This document shows, one piece after another, positions 35,121 to 45,243 of a stretch of 64,000 nucleotides of DNA. How positions within the stretch are numbered: position 1 is the first letter of the stretch; the number at the start of each line of letters is the position of its first letter. Position numbers and translations under genes: made by a program. Source of the stretch: Listeria ilorinensis (GTDB lineage Bacteria > Bacillota > Bacilli > Lactobacillales > Listeriaceae); assembly GCF_913566895.1 (NCBI RefSeq), contig NZ_CAJYCN010000005.1, positions 1 through 64,000 on the forward strand. Direction: 5' to 3'. The notes under the pieces were generated by a model. That model was not told the DNA's origin, did no database searches, and saw only the letters and a program-made list of their open reading frames with translations.

Positions 35121-35161
35121 AGCCAACTGAGTGGAAGTGAGAATTCTCGAATCAGCTGGCT
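35121..35161. terminator. Hairpin between convergent HD and tautomerase genes
   Basis: AGCCAACTGA (35121-35130) pairs with TCAGCTGGCT (35152-35161), with an inner palindrome GAGAATTCTC (35140-35149). T-tails are short on both strands, so termination may be weak. Confidence 0.6.
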
Positions 35162-35171
35162 CCCGGCAATC

Positions 35172-35357
35172 TTAAATATCCGATTTGCGGATACCTCCGA
35201 CACCATAATCTGTTTTTTTCATTTCTTCTAAAATCACATGGATATTTTCTTTCGGTGCAGCAAGATTTTTAGAAACAGATTCCGTCACATCTGCTACGAG
35301 CGCCTTTTTCTGCTCATCAGAACGGCCTTCAAGAAACTTAATGGTTACAATTGGCAC
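35172..35357 (-). CDS. 4-oxalocrotonate tautomerase family protein
   Basis: 61 residues. The start is GTG 35357, because the family requires Pro directly after the initiator Met as catalytic base; this start gives MPIVTIKFLEGRSDEQKKAL and has GAGGTGAT at 4-5 nt. The conserved Arg of the substrate site is in LEGRSDEQ. The length equals the family norm of ~62. It catalyses keto-enol tautomerisation through Pro1; the natural substrate in Firmicutes is unknown. A gene of the same type (lmo2564) is at this position in L. monocytogenes. Confidence 0.88.
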   Translation of the reverse strand: MPIVTIKFLEGRSDEQKKALVADVTESVSKNLAAPKENIHVILEEMKKTDYGVGGIRKSDI

Positions 35358-35434
35358 GATCATCACCTCATATTTTAGATTTTGAAACACATTTATTATA
35401 GCAAATTTCACGTTATACAGGAAAGGAGGCAGTT

Positions 35435-36085
35435 ATGCCGAGTTTTTTCGCTTATCCACTTGAAATGCTGCCCTATGTTGTTGTTACGATATTGATTGCT
35501 TTTACGATCCATGAGTGGGCTCACGCGCTGACTGCCTTGGCTTTCGGAGATGATACGGCTAAAAAGCAAGGCCGCCTTTCACTGAATCCGCTGGTGCATG
35601 TCGACTTGATTGGTCTTTTAATGATCGTAATTGCCGGATTCGGCTGGGCCAAACCGACACCGGTCAATCGTTACAAGCTGAAAAAGCGACGGCTGGGAAG
35701 CATTTGCGTTTCACTTGCTGGGCCGCTGAGTAATCTGTTACTTGCCTTTATTGCGACGGGAATCATGATGTTGTTAGTGAAACAGTATGGTTATAGTGAT
35801 AGCATTTGGATGAACTTTTTGGGGATTTTTATTCAATTGAATGTGGTGTTGTTTATTTTTAATTTGATTCCATTTCCGCCGCTAGATGGTTATCAGATTT
35901 TAACAGAATTTCTACCAATGCGGTTTCGAGCTAAACTTCAGCCAATTGAGCAGTACGCTTTTTTGATTTTTTTGATCATTGCACTTACACCGCTGTATAA
36001 TTTGACGATCGGACCGATTTTCAACTTTTTCATTCCGAAAATTACACAGACCATACAACATTTTTTCCTATTCTTGTTTTTTTAA
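35435..36085 (+). CDS. M50 family membrane metalloprotease (site-2 protease-like)
   Basis: A 216-residue protein with ATG 35435 after GAAAGGAGG. The zinc site HEWAH lies in the first membrane segment (FTIHEWAHALTALAFGDDTAK), and the third ligand is in the conserved NLIPFPPLDGYQIL segment. About five or six membrane spans are visible; there is no PDZ domain, so this is the short form. Members of this class cut substrates within the membrane. No anti-sigma factor is nearby to suggest a target. Confidence 0.88.
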   Translation: MPSFFAYPLEMLPYVVVTILIAFTIHEWAHALTALAFGDDTAKKQGRLSLNPLVHVDLIGLLMIVIAGFGWAKPTPVNRYKLKKRRLGSICVSLAGPLSNLLLAFIATGIMMLLVKQYGYSDSIWMNFLGIFIQLNVVLFIFNLIPFPPLDGYQILTEFLPMRFRAKLQPIEQYAFLIFLIIALTPLYNLTIGPIFNFFIPKITQTIQHFFLFLFF

Positions 36086-36164
36086 AACAAAGTTGCTTTT
36101 CAGCCTGTTTTTTTCTATAATATTAGACGTCTATATTTCTGCACGGAAAGGGGTAATCTGACCA

Positions 36165-36617
36165 ATGAAAAAGCCAGCTAAAGAGCGGCAACCTGTAAAA
36201 ATTCATATTACCAATGTCGTCCGGCAGATGGAATCAGAAGAAAAAACGGAAATGTCGGTATCGGGTGTGTTTTATCTGCATGAGGGGAATCGCTACCTCC
36301 ATTATGAAGAGCGTCAGGTAACAGGAGAAGTCCGCACTGTTCTCAAATTGTCGGAAGAAGAACTTTTACTTTTGCGAAGCGGGGCCGTCAATATGCGTAT
36401 GCACTTCTTTCGAGATAAAAGGCGAAGCACGGCGTCCATCGATTCGGGAGCGGGAAATTTTCTTTTTGAATCGGAACTGGTCGCCTTAGAAGAAAATTTT
36501 CAGCCGGCTGACGGTCTGTTTGGAGAGATTGCTTTTCAATATGATCTGCTTCAGGCAGGCAGCTACATCGGTTCTTATAATGTCAAGATGAGGATAGAGG
36601 AGGACAAGGAAGTATGA
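36165..36617 (+). CDS. DUF1934 beta-barrel protein (YwiB-like)
   Basis: A 150-residue protein with ATG 36165 after AAAGGGGTAA. The sequence is beta-rich with the DUF1934 pattern ([49 protein letters not shown]). No signal peptide. The function is unknown. B. subtilis ywiB also lies directly before argS, and here too the gene overlaps argS by 4 bp (ATGA), so the pair is translationally coupled. Confidence 0.88.
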   Translation: MKKPAKERQPVKIHITNVVRQMESEEKTEMSVSGVFYLHEGNRYLHYEERQVTGEVRTVLKLSEEELLLLRSGAVNMRMHFFRDKRRSTASIDSGAGNFLFESELVALEENFQPADGLFGEIAFQYDLLQAGSYIGSYNVKMRIEEDKEV

Positions 36618-38281
36618 ATGTCATTCAAGCGAAACAGAATGATTTGATCAAACAGATCAAACAAGCAGTAGTAGCTTCAACAGGGATAGATGAAAGTGAA
36701 ATCCCAGCTATTTTACTGGAAGTACCAAAAGAAAAAAGTCATGGAGACTATTCAACCAATATTGCTATGCAGCTGGCACGTGTCGCAAAAAAAGCACCAC
36801 GTCAAATTGCTGAGGGGATCACTGCTGAGCTAGAAGGCGCTGCACAAATAGAAAAGATTGAAATCGCTGGACCTGGTTTTATCAATTTCTTCATGGATAA
36901 TCGCTATCTGACAGCCGTTGTTCCAGCAGTTCTAGCTGAACAAATGGACTATGGTCGCTCAGATTTTGGTCAAAAAGAACGGATCCAACTGGAGTTTGTT
37001 TCTGCTAACCCAACTGGGGATCTGCATTTAGGACATGCACGTGGCGCTGCGATTGGGGACTCTTTGGCTAATATTTTAGACATGGCAGGATATGATGTTT
37101 ACCGTGAATATTATATCAATGATGCTGGGAACCAAATCAATAATCTGGTTCTGTCGGCGGAAGCACGCTACTTTGAAGCCCTTGGCAAAGAGTGGCCATT
37201 CCCGGAAGACGGTTATCATGGCAAGGACATTATCGAGCTAGGTCAAACGCTTGCTGACAAATATGGTGATACTTATGCAGATGCGGAAGTGTCAGTTCGT
37301 CATAAAGTTTTCCGCCAAGAAGCGCTTGCTTTTGAAACAGCTAAATTGGAACGGGATTTGCAGGAGTTTCGTGTTCACTTTGATAATTGGTTTTCAGAAA
37401 CTTCTCTTTATGAGGAGAATCAAATCCTGCCGGCACTTGAAAAATTACGGGCTAATGGACGTGTTTATGAATTAGATGGTGCAACATGGCTAAGAACGAC
37501 TGACTTTGGTGATGATAAGGATCGTGTTCTAATCAAATCAGACGGCAGCTACACCTACTTCCTGCCGGATATTGCCTATCATTTAAATAAACTGAATCGT
37601 GGCTTTGATGTGTTGATTGATATTCTGGGAGCAGATCATCACGGCTACATTCCACGGATGAAGGCTGCCATCGAAGCTCTAGGTTATCAGCCGAGTCAGT
37701 TGGAAGTCGAAATCATCCAGCTTGTTCATCTTTACGAAAACGGTGAACAGATCAAAATGAGTAAGCGAACTGGTAAATCAGTCACCATGCGTGATTTGAT
37801 CGAAGAAGTCGGTTTGGATGCAACTCGTTACTTCTTTGCAATGAGAAGTTCCGATACACATATGAACTTTGACATGGGATTAGCAAAATCCACTTCCAAC
37901 GAGAATCCGGTGTATTATGTCCAGTACGCGCATGCCCGTATCTCGAGCATCTTGCGTTCAGGTGCTGAAAATGGTCTGACGGTAAGCGATGCAGTGGATC
38001 TTGCGCTTATCCAGTCGGAAACAGAATTTGATTTATTAAAAGTGATTGGTGAATTCCCAGATGTCGTGGCAGAAGCTGCTCAAAAGCGCGCTCCACACCG
38101 GATCGTCCGTTATCTAAATGATTTAGCAGCCGCCTTCCATCGGTTTTATAATACAAATAAAGTACTTGATCCAAAACAGCCGGAACTTTCTCAAGCTAGA
38201 CTGGCACTTATTGAAGCTGCTCGGATTACGCTTCAAAATGGTCTGAAGCTATTGGGGGTTTCTGCGCCGGAAAAAATGTAA
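36614..38281 (+). CDS. argS: Arginyl-tRNA synthetase
   Basis: A 555-residue class I synthetase. The HIGH motif is HLGH in [18 protein letters not shown], and the KMSKS-type loop is KMSKR in [15 protein letters not shown]. The N-terminal ArgRS tRNA-elbow domain ([20 protein letters not shown]) and the C-terminal anticodon-binding DALR domain ([23 protein letters not shown]) are complete. It charges tRNA-Arg, using ATP. It overlaps the DUF1934 gene and precedes rpoE as in other Listeria. Confidence 0.97.
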   Translation: MNVIQAKQNDLIKQIKQAVVASTGIDESEIPAILLEVPKEKSHGDYSTNIAMQLARVAKKAPRQIAEGITAELEGAAQIEKIEIAGPGFINFFMDNRYLTAVVPAVLAEQMDYGRSDFGQKERIQLEFVSANPTGDLHLGHARGAAIGDSLANILDMAGYDVYREYYINDAGNQINNLVLSAEARYFEALGKEWPFPEDGYHGKDIIELGQTLADKYGDTYADAEVSVRHKVFRQEALAFETAKLERDLQEFRVHFDNWFSETSLYEENQILPALEKLRANGRVYELDGATWLRTTDFGDDKDRVLIKSDGSYTYFLPDIAYHLNKLNRGFDVLIDILGADHHGYIPRMKAAIEALGYQPSQLEVEIIQLVHLYENGEQIKMSKRTGKSVTMRDLIEEVGLDATRYFFAMRSSDTHMNFDMGLAKSTSNENPVYYVQYAHARISSILRSGAENGLTVSDAVDLALIQSETEFDLLKVIGEFPDVVAEAAQKRAPHRIVRYLNDLAAAFHRFYNTNKVLDPKQPELSQARLALIEAARITLQNGLKLLGVSAPEKM

Positions 38282-38389
38282 GAGATATTCCGCTTCTTTA
38301 AAGTAAGTGAGTAGGCTTGCCGTTGACGAGATTCCTAAAATGTACTAAAGTTAAAAAACAGAGACATTTTGAAACGGGGAGAGCAACAG

Positions 38390-38542
38390 ATGAAGCGAAG
38401 AATAATAATAGTAGCGCTGCTGTTCATATTTTTGTGCATCGCAATAAATATCCTCTATGATTATCAGCTTGGCTCGATTCCAATTCTCTTAATGGCGTTT
38501 CTTTTCTTCTATCTCGCCTACCAGATTATCAAGCGAAGTTGA
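38390..38542 (+). CDS. 50-residue two-span membrane protein
   Basis: ATG 38390 lies 7-8 nt after GGGGAG. The frame ends with TGA at 38542. The peptide has a positive start (MKRR), one span (IIIVALLFIFLCIAINIL), a short polar turn (YDYQLG), a second span (IPILLMAFLFFYLAYQII) and a positive end (KRS). It lies between argS and rpoE. I do not recognise a family, but the ribosome site and clean topology support it. Confidence 0.65.
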   Translation: MKRRIIIVALLFIFLCIAINILYDYQLGSIPILLMAFLFFYLAYQIIKRS

Positions 38543-38658
38543 GACAGATAAATTTTTAGGTTGTGTTAGCCACGAATAACAGGTAAAATAGTAAAGTTGA
38601 ATAAATAGCGTATGTAATAGACAATAAATCGAATCATATAAGAAAGGGCGTGCCTGCT

Positions 38659-39204
38659 TTGGATTTAAGTAAGTTATCGCAAGAGGAAAGAACGGAACTA
38701 TCTTTGATTGAGGTAGCTCATTATGTTTTAGAGCAACGTAGAGAAGTCATCACTTTCCCTGAACTTGTAAAAGAAATTCAAAACTTCCTAGGCTTATCAG
38801 AGGCTGAAATAAAAGATCGTCTCGTTCAATTTTATACGGATATGAATATTGACGGTAATTTTATTTCGTTGGGGAACAACACATGGGGCTTGCGTGCATG
38901 GTATCCGATTGATGCGATCGATGAAGAAGTTCAAACGCAAACCAAAAAAGTGAAGAAAAAACGCAAAAAAGACGATGACGACGAAGATGAGGATGAAGAA
39001 GACGTGCTCATGGACGATGACATTGATTATGAAGACGATGACGAAGTGGAAGAACTAGGCGAAGAAGAGATTTCACTGTCAGAAGGTTTGGTTGACGAAG
39101 ATGAAGATATGGATGATCATCTCCCAGACGGAATCGAAGGCGATCTTGCCACTGTTGAAGATGATTATTCTGATGGAGATTACACGGAAGATCCGGAAGA
39201 ATAG
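38659..39204 (+). CDS. rpoE: RNA polymerase delta subunit
   Basis: About 181 residues. TTG 38659 (MDLSKLSQEERTELSL) is chosen over GTG 38650, because AAGAAAGGG is 10 nt before the TTG but directly abuts the GTG, and Listeria homologues begin MDL. The N-terminal ~90 residues form the delta HARE-HTH domain (VAHYVLEQRREVITFPELVKE, GNFISLGNNTWGLRAW). The rest is the intrinsically disordered, very acidic tail rich in Asp and Glu. Delta helps polymerase release from nucleic acid and tunes the response to initiating NTP levels. It lies just before pyrG, as in B. subtilis. Confidence 0.95.
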   Translation: MDLSKLSQEERTELSLIEVAHYVLEQRREVITFPELVKEIQNFLGLSEAEIKDRLVQFYTDMNIDGNFISLGNNTWGLRAWYPIDAIDEEVQTQTKKVKKKRKKDDDDEDEDEEDVLMDDDIDYEDDDEVEELGEEEISLSEGLVDEDEDMDDHLPDGIEGDLATVEDDYSDGDYTEDPEE

Positions 39205-39205
39205 A

Positions 39206-39240
39206 AAAAATGCCTGCCGAATTTGGCAGGCATTTCTTGT
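39206..39240 (+). terminator. Terminator after rpoE
   Basis: TGCCTGCC (39211-39218) pairs with GGCAGGCA (39225-39232) with flanking A and T runs. Confidence 0.9.
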
Positions 39241-39267
39241 GAGAATTTGATTTTCTGAAATAAAAGC

Positions 39268-39378
39268 TTGACTTCCGTCTCTATACTCGGTAATATTTTA
39301 TTTGGGCTCCCTTAAATGGGACGAATCATGTATGATATAATACGCTCCTTCACTTAGAAATAAGTAGGAGCGTTTTTT
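39268..39378 (+). promoter_or_regulatory. pyrG promoter and CTP-responsive attenuator
   Basis: Promoter TTGACT (39268-39273), 17-bp spacer, TAATAT (39291-39296). Seven bases further the RNA would start GGGCTCCC (39304). A terminator follows: CGCTCCT (39343-39349) plus ACTTA pairs with TAAGT and AGGAGCG (39366-39372), then six T. In B. subtilis pyrG the transcript also begins GGGCUC. When CTP is scarce the polymerase stutters and adds extra G, and the G-run then pairs with the C/U-rich left arm of the terminator and prevents termination. All sequence parts of that mechanism are present here. The remaining leader, to 39537, has no other feature. Confidence 0.88.
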
Positions 39379-39537
39379 ATTGGAGCAGCTCTGATAATGA
39401 AAAAGTGACCAGATGCAAAACTGAAACACAGTCCAATTTGCATGTGGGATTTTTTATTAAAAAAGAGTTTTGCTAAAATTCCCACCCAGCAAGTTCTGCT
39501 TGCAACTTTTTAAACATGGAAGGAGAAGATTGTTTCA

Positions 39538-41136
39538 ATGACAAAGTATATTTTCGTAACTGGCGGTGTAGTTTCATCGATCGGGAAGGGGATTACAGCA
39601 GCTTCATTAGGACGCTTGCTTAAAAATCGCGGTCTTAGTGTAACTATTCAAAAATTCGACCCGTACATCAACGTAGACCCTGGGACAATGAGTCCTTATC
39701 AGCATGGGGAAGTTTTCGTAACGGATGACGGTGCAGAAACTGATTTAGACTTAGGCCACTATGAACGTTTTATCGATATTAACCTGAATAAATACAGTAA
39801 TGTAACAACTGGTAAAGTTTACTCAGAGGTTATTAAAAAAGAGCGACGCGGTGATTATCTGGGGGGGACCGTGCAAGTGATCCCACATATCACCAATGAA
39901 CTGAAAGACCGGGTTTTCCGTGCAGCGCGCATGACAAATTCTGACATTATCATTACAGAAATCGGCGGAACAGTGGGAGATATTGAATCTCTTCCATTTT
40001 TAGAAGCGATCCGTCAGATCAAGAGCGATGTCGGTTCTGAAAATGTACTTTACATCCATACTACATTAATCCCGTATATTAAAGCCGCGGGAGAAATGAA
40101 AACTAAACCAACACAGCATAGTGTAAAAGAATTACGTAGCTTAGGGATTCAGCCAAACATTATCGTCGTTCGTACAGAACAACCTGTTTCACAAGAAATG
40201 AAAGAAAAAATTGCTTTGTTTTGCGACATTAAAGCGTCAGAAGTGATCGAGTCTCGTGATGAAGATACGCTTTATAATGTGCCACTTTCCTTACAAGCGC
40301 AAAAGATGGACCAAATCGTATTGGATCATCTACAACTCGAAGCACCGCAAGCAGATATGACGGAATGGAAAGAATTGATCCATCGTGTGAAAAATCTATC
40401 TCAAAAAGTACGAATTGCACTTGTAGGTAAATATGTTTCTTTGCAAGATGCATATCTTTCAGTAGCAGAAGCACTTCGTCATGCTGGTTATTCTCAGGAT
40501 GCAGAAATTGAGATCGACTGGATCGATTCTGAAAAAGTAACAAAAGAAAATGCTGCTGAAATTTTAGGCGAAGCTGATGGCATTCTGGTACCAGGTGGTT
40601 TTGGCGATAGAGCGATCGAAGGGAAAATTGCAGCGATCGAATATGCACGCGTCAACAAAGTACCATATCTAGGGATTTGCCTGGGCATGCAGTTAGCCAC
40701 TGTTGAATTTGCACGGAATGTTTTAGGCTTGGAAGGCGCTCACTCTGCTGAGATTGCACCAGAAACGCCGCATAATATTATCGATTTGCTACCAGAGCAA
40801 AAGAATATTGAAAATCTGGGTGGGACACTTCGTTTAGGCCTTTATCCAGCACGTATCAAAGAAGGGACCAAAGCAAGTGCTGCTTATGGCAAATCGCTTG
40901 TTGAAGAACGTCACCGTCATCGTTATGAATTCAATAATGAATATCGGGAACAAATGGAAGAAGCCGGCATGATTGTTTCAGCTACAAGTCCAGATGGTCG
41001 TCTCGTCGAAGTAGTTGAACTAAAAGATCACCCTTGGTTCGTGGCTAGCCAGTATCATCCAGAATTTATTTCCCGCCCTAACCGTCCGCAAAGCTTATTT
41101 AAAGCATTCGTTGGTGCGGCACTGGAAAATCAATAA
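39538..41136 (+). CDS. pyrG: CTP synthase
   Basis: A 532-residue protein with ATG 39538 after AAGGAGAAG. The N-terminal synthase domain has [20 protein letters not shown] (P-loop) and the UTP/ATP site region. The C-terminal class I glutamine amidotransferase domain has the nucleophile Cys in [11 protein letters not shown] and the His/Glu pair in ASQYHPEF. It aminates UTP to CTP with glutamine and ATP. Expression is expected to be controlled by the G-stutter attenuator upstream. Confidence 0.98.
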   Translation: MTKYIFVTGGVVSSIGKGITAASLGRLLKNRGLSVTIQKFDPYINVDPGTMSPYQHGEVFVTDDGAETDLDLGHYERFIDINLNKYSNVTTGKVYSEVIKKERRGDYLGGTVQVIPHITNELKDRVFRAARMTNSDIIITEIGGTVGDIESLPFLEAIRQIKSDVGSENVLYIHTTLIPYIKAAGEMKTKPTQHSVKELRSLGIQPNIIVVRTEQPVSQEMKEKIALFCDIKASEVIESRDEDTLYNVPLSLQAQKMDQIVLDHLQLEAPQADMTEWKELIHRVKNLSQKVRIALVGKYVSLQDAYLSVAEALRHAGYSQDAEIEIDWIDSEKVTKENAAEILGEADGILVPGGFGDRAIEGKIAAIEYARVNKVPYLGICLGMQLATVEFARNVLGLEGAHSAEIAPETPHNIIDLLPEQKNIENLGGTLRLGLYPARIKEGTKASAAYGKSLVEERHRHRYEFNNEYREQMEEAGMIVSATSPDGRLVEVVELKDHPWFVASQYHPEFISRPNRPQSLFKAFVGAALENQ

Positions 41137-41148
41137 TAAAGCATTATA

Positions 41149-41225
41149 AAAAAGCACTTTGCGAGTATCCGCAGACGTTAGATGAGAGTCTAACATCTGC
41201 AGAAGTTTCGCAGAGTGCTTTTTAT
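41149..41225. terminator. Bidirectional terminator between pyrG and ami
   Basis: AAAAGCACTTTGCGA (from ~41150) pairs with TCGCAGAGTGCTTTT (to ~41222). A nested hairpin GCAGACGTTAGA / TCTAACATCTGC sits inside. A and T flanks serve both converging genes. Confidence 0.85.
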
Positions 41226-43165
41226 TATTGATTCGTACTGGATAAGAAGGAAGCTTTTGTCCAGCCGAGCAAAGTGTTACCGTTATAAACACGATACCAA
41301 AGTTCTCCGTCAATCGTTGCTTTGCGATCAACACGCAGTGCCTTTCCTTTATAACCAGAAAGAGATCCTAGTCGAATTGGCGAATCTTCTACTGGAAGCA
41401 GATAGTAGCTGCCAGAGGTATTTGCCACATATTGTGTCAAATTCGTGTTTATTTCCATACTTTGATTATAGAAAACATCGATTGCTTTTTGATCAACCCA
41501 GCCGACGATTTTACCATCTACACTGAATTGATACCAAGTGGCACGGCTATTTTTGGCTTCACGTTCCAGCCGCATTTTCTTGCCTTCGTAAGCAGAAAGC
41601 GGATTGACACTTACAGCACCGGACATTCCGTATGGTTTTGTCCAAACTGTATGGCCAACTGAAGTTTTTACACGTCCATAAGCCCAAATCTGTTTATCGT
41701 AATCCAGCATTTCGGCGTTAGAACTTGAAAGATTGGAAGCTTTTGTCCAGCCGAGTTTGGTATTTCCGTTATAGATCCGATACCAGAGTTCCCCATCAAT
41801 GGTTGCTTTGCGGTCTACATGGAGTGCTTTTCCTTTGTAATTCGCAAGTGAGCCCAATTTAATCGGCGAATCTTCTACTGGAAGCAGATAGTAGCTGTTA
41901 GCAGTATTAGCCACATACTGAGTCAAACTTGTATTCACTTCCATGCTGGAATCATAGAAAACATCCAACGCTCGTTTGTCGACCCAGCCGACGATTTTCC
42001 CATCTACACTGAATTGATACCAAGTGGCGCGATTATTTTTCGCCTCGCGTTCCAACCGCATATTTTTGCCTGCGTAAGCTGAGAGAGGATTGACAGTGGT
42101 TGCGCCTACCGTCCCATAAGGTTTCGTCCAGACGGTATTTCCAGCCGCATTTTTCACCCGGCCATAAGCCCAAACTTGTTTATCATAATCAAGTTTGTTT
42201 GAATCAGTATTTGACAGGTAGGCTGCTTTTGTCCAGCCAAGTTTGGTATTTCCATTATAGACCCGGTACCAAAGTTCTCCATCAATTGTGGCTTTCCGAT
42301 CAACATGCAATGCTTTTCCTTGATAGGACGAGAGTGAACCCAGTTTGATCGGGGAATCCTCAACTGGTAGCAAGTAATAGTTTGCTGTTGGCGCGTAAAC
42401 GTATTGTGTTAAGCTAGTGTTTACTTCCATACTGGAATCATAGAAGACATCAAGTGCCTTCTTATCAACCCAACCGACAATCTTACCATCGACGCTGAAT
42501 TGATACCACGTAGCTCGGTAATTTTGCGCTTCACGTTCCAGTCGTAGTTTTTTGCCCTCGTAAGCTGAGAGTGGATTAACAGTGGTTGCACCCGTCATTC
42601 CATAAGGTTTCGACCAAACAGTATGACCTGCTGATGTTTTCACCCGGCCATAAGCCCAAACTTGTTTATCATAGGCAAGGGCATTTGTATTCGTGCTGTA
42701 TAGGTTCGACGCTTTTGTCCACCCCAGCAATGTGTTGCCATTGTAGACCCGATACCACAGCTCGCCGTCGATCGTAGCTTTACGGTCAACGTGAAGGGCT
42801 TTATTTTGGTAGCTGGAAAGGGAACCCAGTTTGATTGGCGCATCTTCAACCGGAAGCAAATAGTAGTTGCCGGACGGATTCGTCACATATTGAGTCAAGC
42901 TGGTATTTGTTTCCATACTTTGATTATAGAAAACATCAATCGCTTTTTGGTCGACCCAGCCGACAATTTTCCCGTCAACACTAAACTGATACCAGGTTGC
43001 ACGGTCATTTTTTGCCTCACGTTCCAACCGCATTTTCTTGCCCTCATAAGCAGAAAGCGGATTAACCTTTACAGCTCCAGATGTGCCATAAGGTTTTGTC
43101 CAGACAGTGTGCCCGGCAGAAGTTTTTACTCGGCCGTAAGCCCAAATCTGTTTGTCATATTGGAT
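41225..43165 (-). repeat. Four tandem ~486-bp repeats encoding GW-module pairs
   Basis: Units begin (reading the minus strand) near 43165, 42680, 42193 and 41707, each 162 codons. They are highly alike at the DNA level, so recombination can add or remove units. Confidence 0.85.
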
Positions 43166-43996
43166 ACCACCATTATGGATCTTATTGTATTTTTCCTGAA
43201 TGAGCGATACCATATCTGTCATCGTATAGCCCCATTTTGAAAAATAACCGATCGGGTCGGTATGTGTTGTGCCACCAAGGTATTTTGTCACGGCATTGTG
43301 AGACCAGATCGTCCCCTTGCCATCTCCTTCTGCACTATCGACACCTAAATTGTATTTATCCAGCATATAAGCAACATAATACGCGTAGTTATTGATCGAC
43401 CGCGCAAAATCATCAAATGTACCGGAACGAACAAGTTCGATTTGGATGAAACGAGCATTGGCATATTGACCAGCTCCCCAAACTCCATAATCAGTTGGAT
43501 GGATTTGAATGATCTTTGACTTATCTGCGAAAGCATGTACGAAAGCATTATTATAGTTGTTGCTCATGTAATTGATTTCGCCTTGAATCGTGGAAGAGTC
43601 ATTGGCCGTTTCATGCAGGACGATTCCTTCCGGTTTTCCATATCCATTACGATAATTAAATTTCGGAAACTGGCTTTTCAATTGATATTCAATGGATGCC
43701 GTAGAGAAATTCTTAGACTTGATGTATGAATTTACATCAGGATATGCAGCTGCACGAAGTAGTGGTACGGGTGCAAGCACTTCCGTTTGCCCATCCTCAA
43801 AGCCATCATTTTCTTCCGTGACTTCCCCATCGCGAATCGCTTTAGGAATATAAATAGATTGGTTTTCCGCCCCTTTTAGATCATCTTCTGCTTTATCTGC
43901 TGAGGGGGAACTTACTTCATCAGCCGAAACAACACCGGGAGCAGCAAATACAGCTAAACCGGCTGCCACCATGGCTGATTTTAGAAGTAGTTTCAA
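41225..43996 (-). CDS. ami: Ami-type N-acetylmuramoyl-L-alanine amidase with eight GW modules
   Basis: A 923-residue protein. The start is TTG 43996 (MKLLLKSAMV), with AAAGGAG 11 nt upstream; no better start is in frame. A signal peptide ends near VVSA. Residues ~105-270 are an Amidase_2 domain with the zinc ligand in GIVLHETAND and later His residues in IWSHNAVTKYLGGTTHTDP. Residues ~275-923 are four pairs of GW modules (DKQIWAYGRVKT... and YYLLPVEDxPIKLGSL...). GW modules bind lipoteichoic acid and keep the autolysin on the surface without a covalent link. L. monocytogenes Ami has the same size, eight GW modules and the same place beside pyrG; there it acts in autolysis and adhesion. Confidence 0.94.
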   Translation of the reverse strand: MKLLLKSAMVAAGLAVFAAPGVVSADEVSSPSADKAEDDLKGAENQSIYIPKAIRDGEVTEENDGFEDGQTEVLAPVPLLRAAAYPDVNSYIKSKNFSTASIEYQLKSQFPKFNYRNGYGKPEGIVLHETANDSSTIQGEINYMSNNYNNAFVHAFADKSKIIQIHPTDYGVWGAGQYANARFIQIELVRSGTFDDFARSINNYAYYVAYMLDKYNLGVDSAEGDGKGTIWSHNAVTKYLGGTTHTDPIGYFSKWGYTMTDMVSLIQEKYNKIHNGGIQYDKQIWAYGRVKTSAGHTVWTKPYGTSGAVKVNPLSAYEGKKMRLEREAKNDRATWYQFSVDGKIVGWVDQKAIDVFYNQSMETNTSLTQYVTNPSGNYYLLPVEDAPIKLGSLSSYQNKALHVDRKATIDGELWYRVYNGNTLLGWTKASNLYSTNTNALAYDKQVWAYGRVKTSAGHTVWSKPYGMTGATTVNPLSAYEGKKLRLEREAQNYRATWYQFSVDGKIVGWVDKKALDVFYDSSMEVNTSLTQYVYAPTANYYLLPVEDSPIKLGSLSSYQGKALHVDRKATIDGELWYRVYNGNTKLGWTKAAYLSNTDSNKLDYDKQVWAYGRVKNAAGNTVWTKPYGTVGATTVNPLSAYAGKNMRLEREAKNNRATWYQFSVDGKIVGWVDKRALDVFYDSSMEVNTSLTQYVANTANSYYLLPVEDSPIKLGSLANYKGKALHVDRKATIDGELWYRIYNGNTKLGWTKASNLSSSNAEMLDYDKQIWAYGRVKTSVGHTVWTKPYGMSGAVSVNPLSAYEGKKMRLEREAKNSRATWYQFSVDGKIVGWVDQKAIDVFYNQSMEINTNLTQYVANTSGSYYLLPVEDSPIRLGSLSGYKGKALRVDRKATIDGELWYRVYNGNTLLGWTKASFLSSTNQ

Positions 43997-44261
43997 ACGT
44001 ACATCAACTCCTTTTATGAAATAAAGAAAAGTAACAAAACTTCTCCACTTTCTATTATGACAAAGTTACCTTGGAAGCGTCAATACAGCAGGCTAAGAAT
44101 GAATCAATAGACATGTGCTATTCGGATGTTTTTTTTCAAAAGCTACATTTGCATCTTCTTAATATGAATTTTGTTACAAAATAATTCATTTATGTAATCA
44201 AGTAAGAGAAAGATAATAGGAAAAAATATATAGGGGAAAGTAGAAAAAAAGTTTAAAACAC

Positions 44262-44290
44262 TTGATTTGACAACCCTTTCCAATTATAGG
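44262..44290 (+). promoter_or_regulatory. Candidate sigma-A promoter of the lipid kinase gene
   Basis: TTGATT (44262-44267), 17-bp spacer, TATAGG (44285-44290), 39 bp before the start codon. The rest of the ~330-bp gap between the divergent ami and lipid kinase genes (43997-44328) is AT-rich; I see no gene or clear structure in it. Confidence 0.42.
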
Positions 44291-44328
44291 AAACTAATTT
44301 TACAGGAAAAAGGAGAGAAGGGGAATTT

Positions 44329-45243
44329 GTGCGGAAAGTTATCATCATTTATAATCCAGTGGCGGGTAGGAGAAAATTCAAGCAATATATGCCCAAAGCG
44401 GAAAAAATTCTAACGGAAGCAGGACTAGAAGTCACTTTGATGTCTTCAACCAGTGAGCCGAAAAGCGTAGCCAAACTAGCGGAACAAGCTGCGCGGGATG
44501 GTTATGACGCTGTGATCGGAGCAGGGGGAGACGGGACGATCAATGAAGTAGTGAATGGACTGATGCAAGTCCAAAAGCGCCCTGTTTTAGGGGTTATGCC
44601 CGTCGGAACTACCAATGACTATGCAAGAGCGCTAGGTTTGAATCACGATCCATTAGAAGCCGTCCGTATGATTGCGGATTGGCAGACGATCACTGTAGAT
44701 GTCGGACAAGCAAATAATGAATATTTTATCAATAATGCCGCAGCAGGAAAAATTACCGAGATTACTTATGCGGTCGAAGAGAAAAAGAAGAACCGCTATG
44801 GGCGGCTGGCTTACTTATTGGATGGATTTAAAAATTTACCGAAGTTAGCTCCGACTAAAGTAGACGTGACTTATGATGGTCAGCATTTCAGTGGTCCGAT
44901 TTTATTGATGTTCCTTAATAAAACGCATACAGTCGGCGGTTTAGAATCGCTTTGTCCAACTGCCCGTTTGAACGATGGTTATGTTGATTTGTTGATTTTG
45001 AAGAAAGTTCCGCCGCTTAAACTCTTGCAATTATTCCTTAACTTAAAAAGCGGAAAACATCTCTCCAATCAGAATGTTATCCATGCGCGCGTCAAAAAAG
45101 TGAGCGTTCACTCACTCGAGAAACTGAATATTTCTTTTGATGGGGTGTATGGTGGGGAAGCTCCCTATGAATTCACGGTTTGTGAAAGTGCGCTCAAAGT
45201 CTTTGCGGACAAAGAAAAGACGCGGGTGAAGCTTAGAGACTAA
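44329..45243 (+). CDS. Diacylglycerol/lipid kinase (DgkB/YegS family)
   Basis: A 304-residue protein; GTG 44329 follows AGGAGAGAAGGGG. The catalytic domain has IYNPVAGRRKFKQYMPKAE and the nucleotide/active-site loop VIGAGGDGTINEVVNGL, then GVMPVGTTNDYARAL, all typical of DAGK_cat. It phosphorylates diacylglycerol or a similar lipid with ATP at the membrane face. Its nearness to lafABC suggests recycling of diacylglycerol released when lipoteichoic acid is polymerised, the role known for B. subtilis DgkB; this link is inferred. Confidence 0.9.
   Translation: MRKVIIIYNPVAGRRKFKQYMPKAEKILTEAGLEVTLMSSTSEPKSVAKLAEQAARDGYDAVIGAGGDGTINEVVNGLMQVQKRPVLGVMPVGTTNDYARALGLNHDPLEAVRMIADWQTITVDVGQANNEYFINNAAAGKITEITYAVEEKKKNRYGRLAYLLDGFKNLPKLAPTKVDVTYDGQHFSGPILLMFLNKTHTVGGLESLCPTARLNDGYVDLLILKKVPPLKLLQLFLNLKSGKHLSNQNVIHARVKKVSVHSLEKLNISFDGVYGGEAPYEFTVCESALKVFADKEKTRVKLRD

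Noticed and set aside
42100..43240. Plus-strand frames opposite the Ami repeats
   Set aside because: They recur only because the GW repeats recur; no ribosome sites or known domains.
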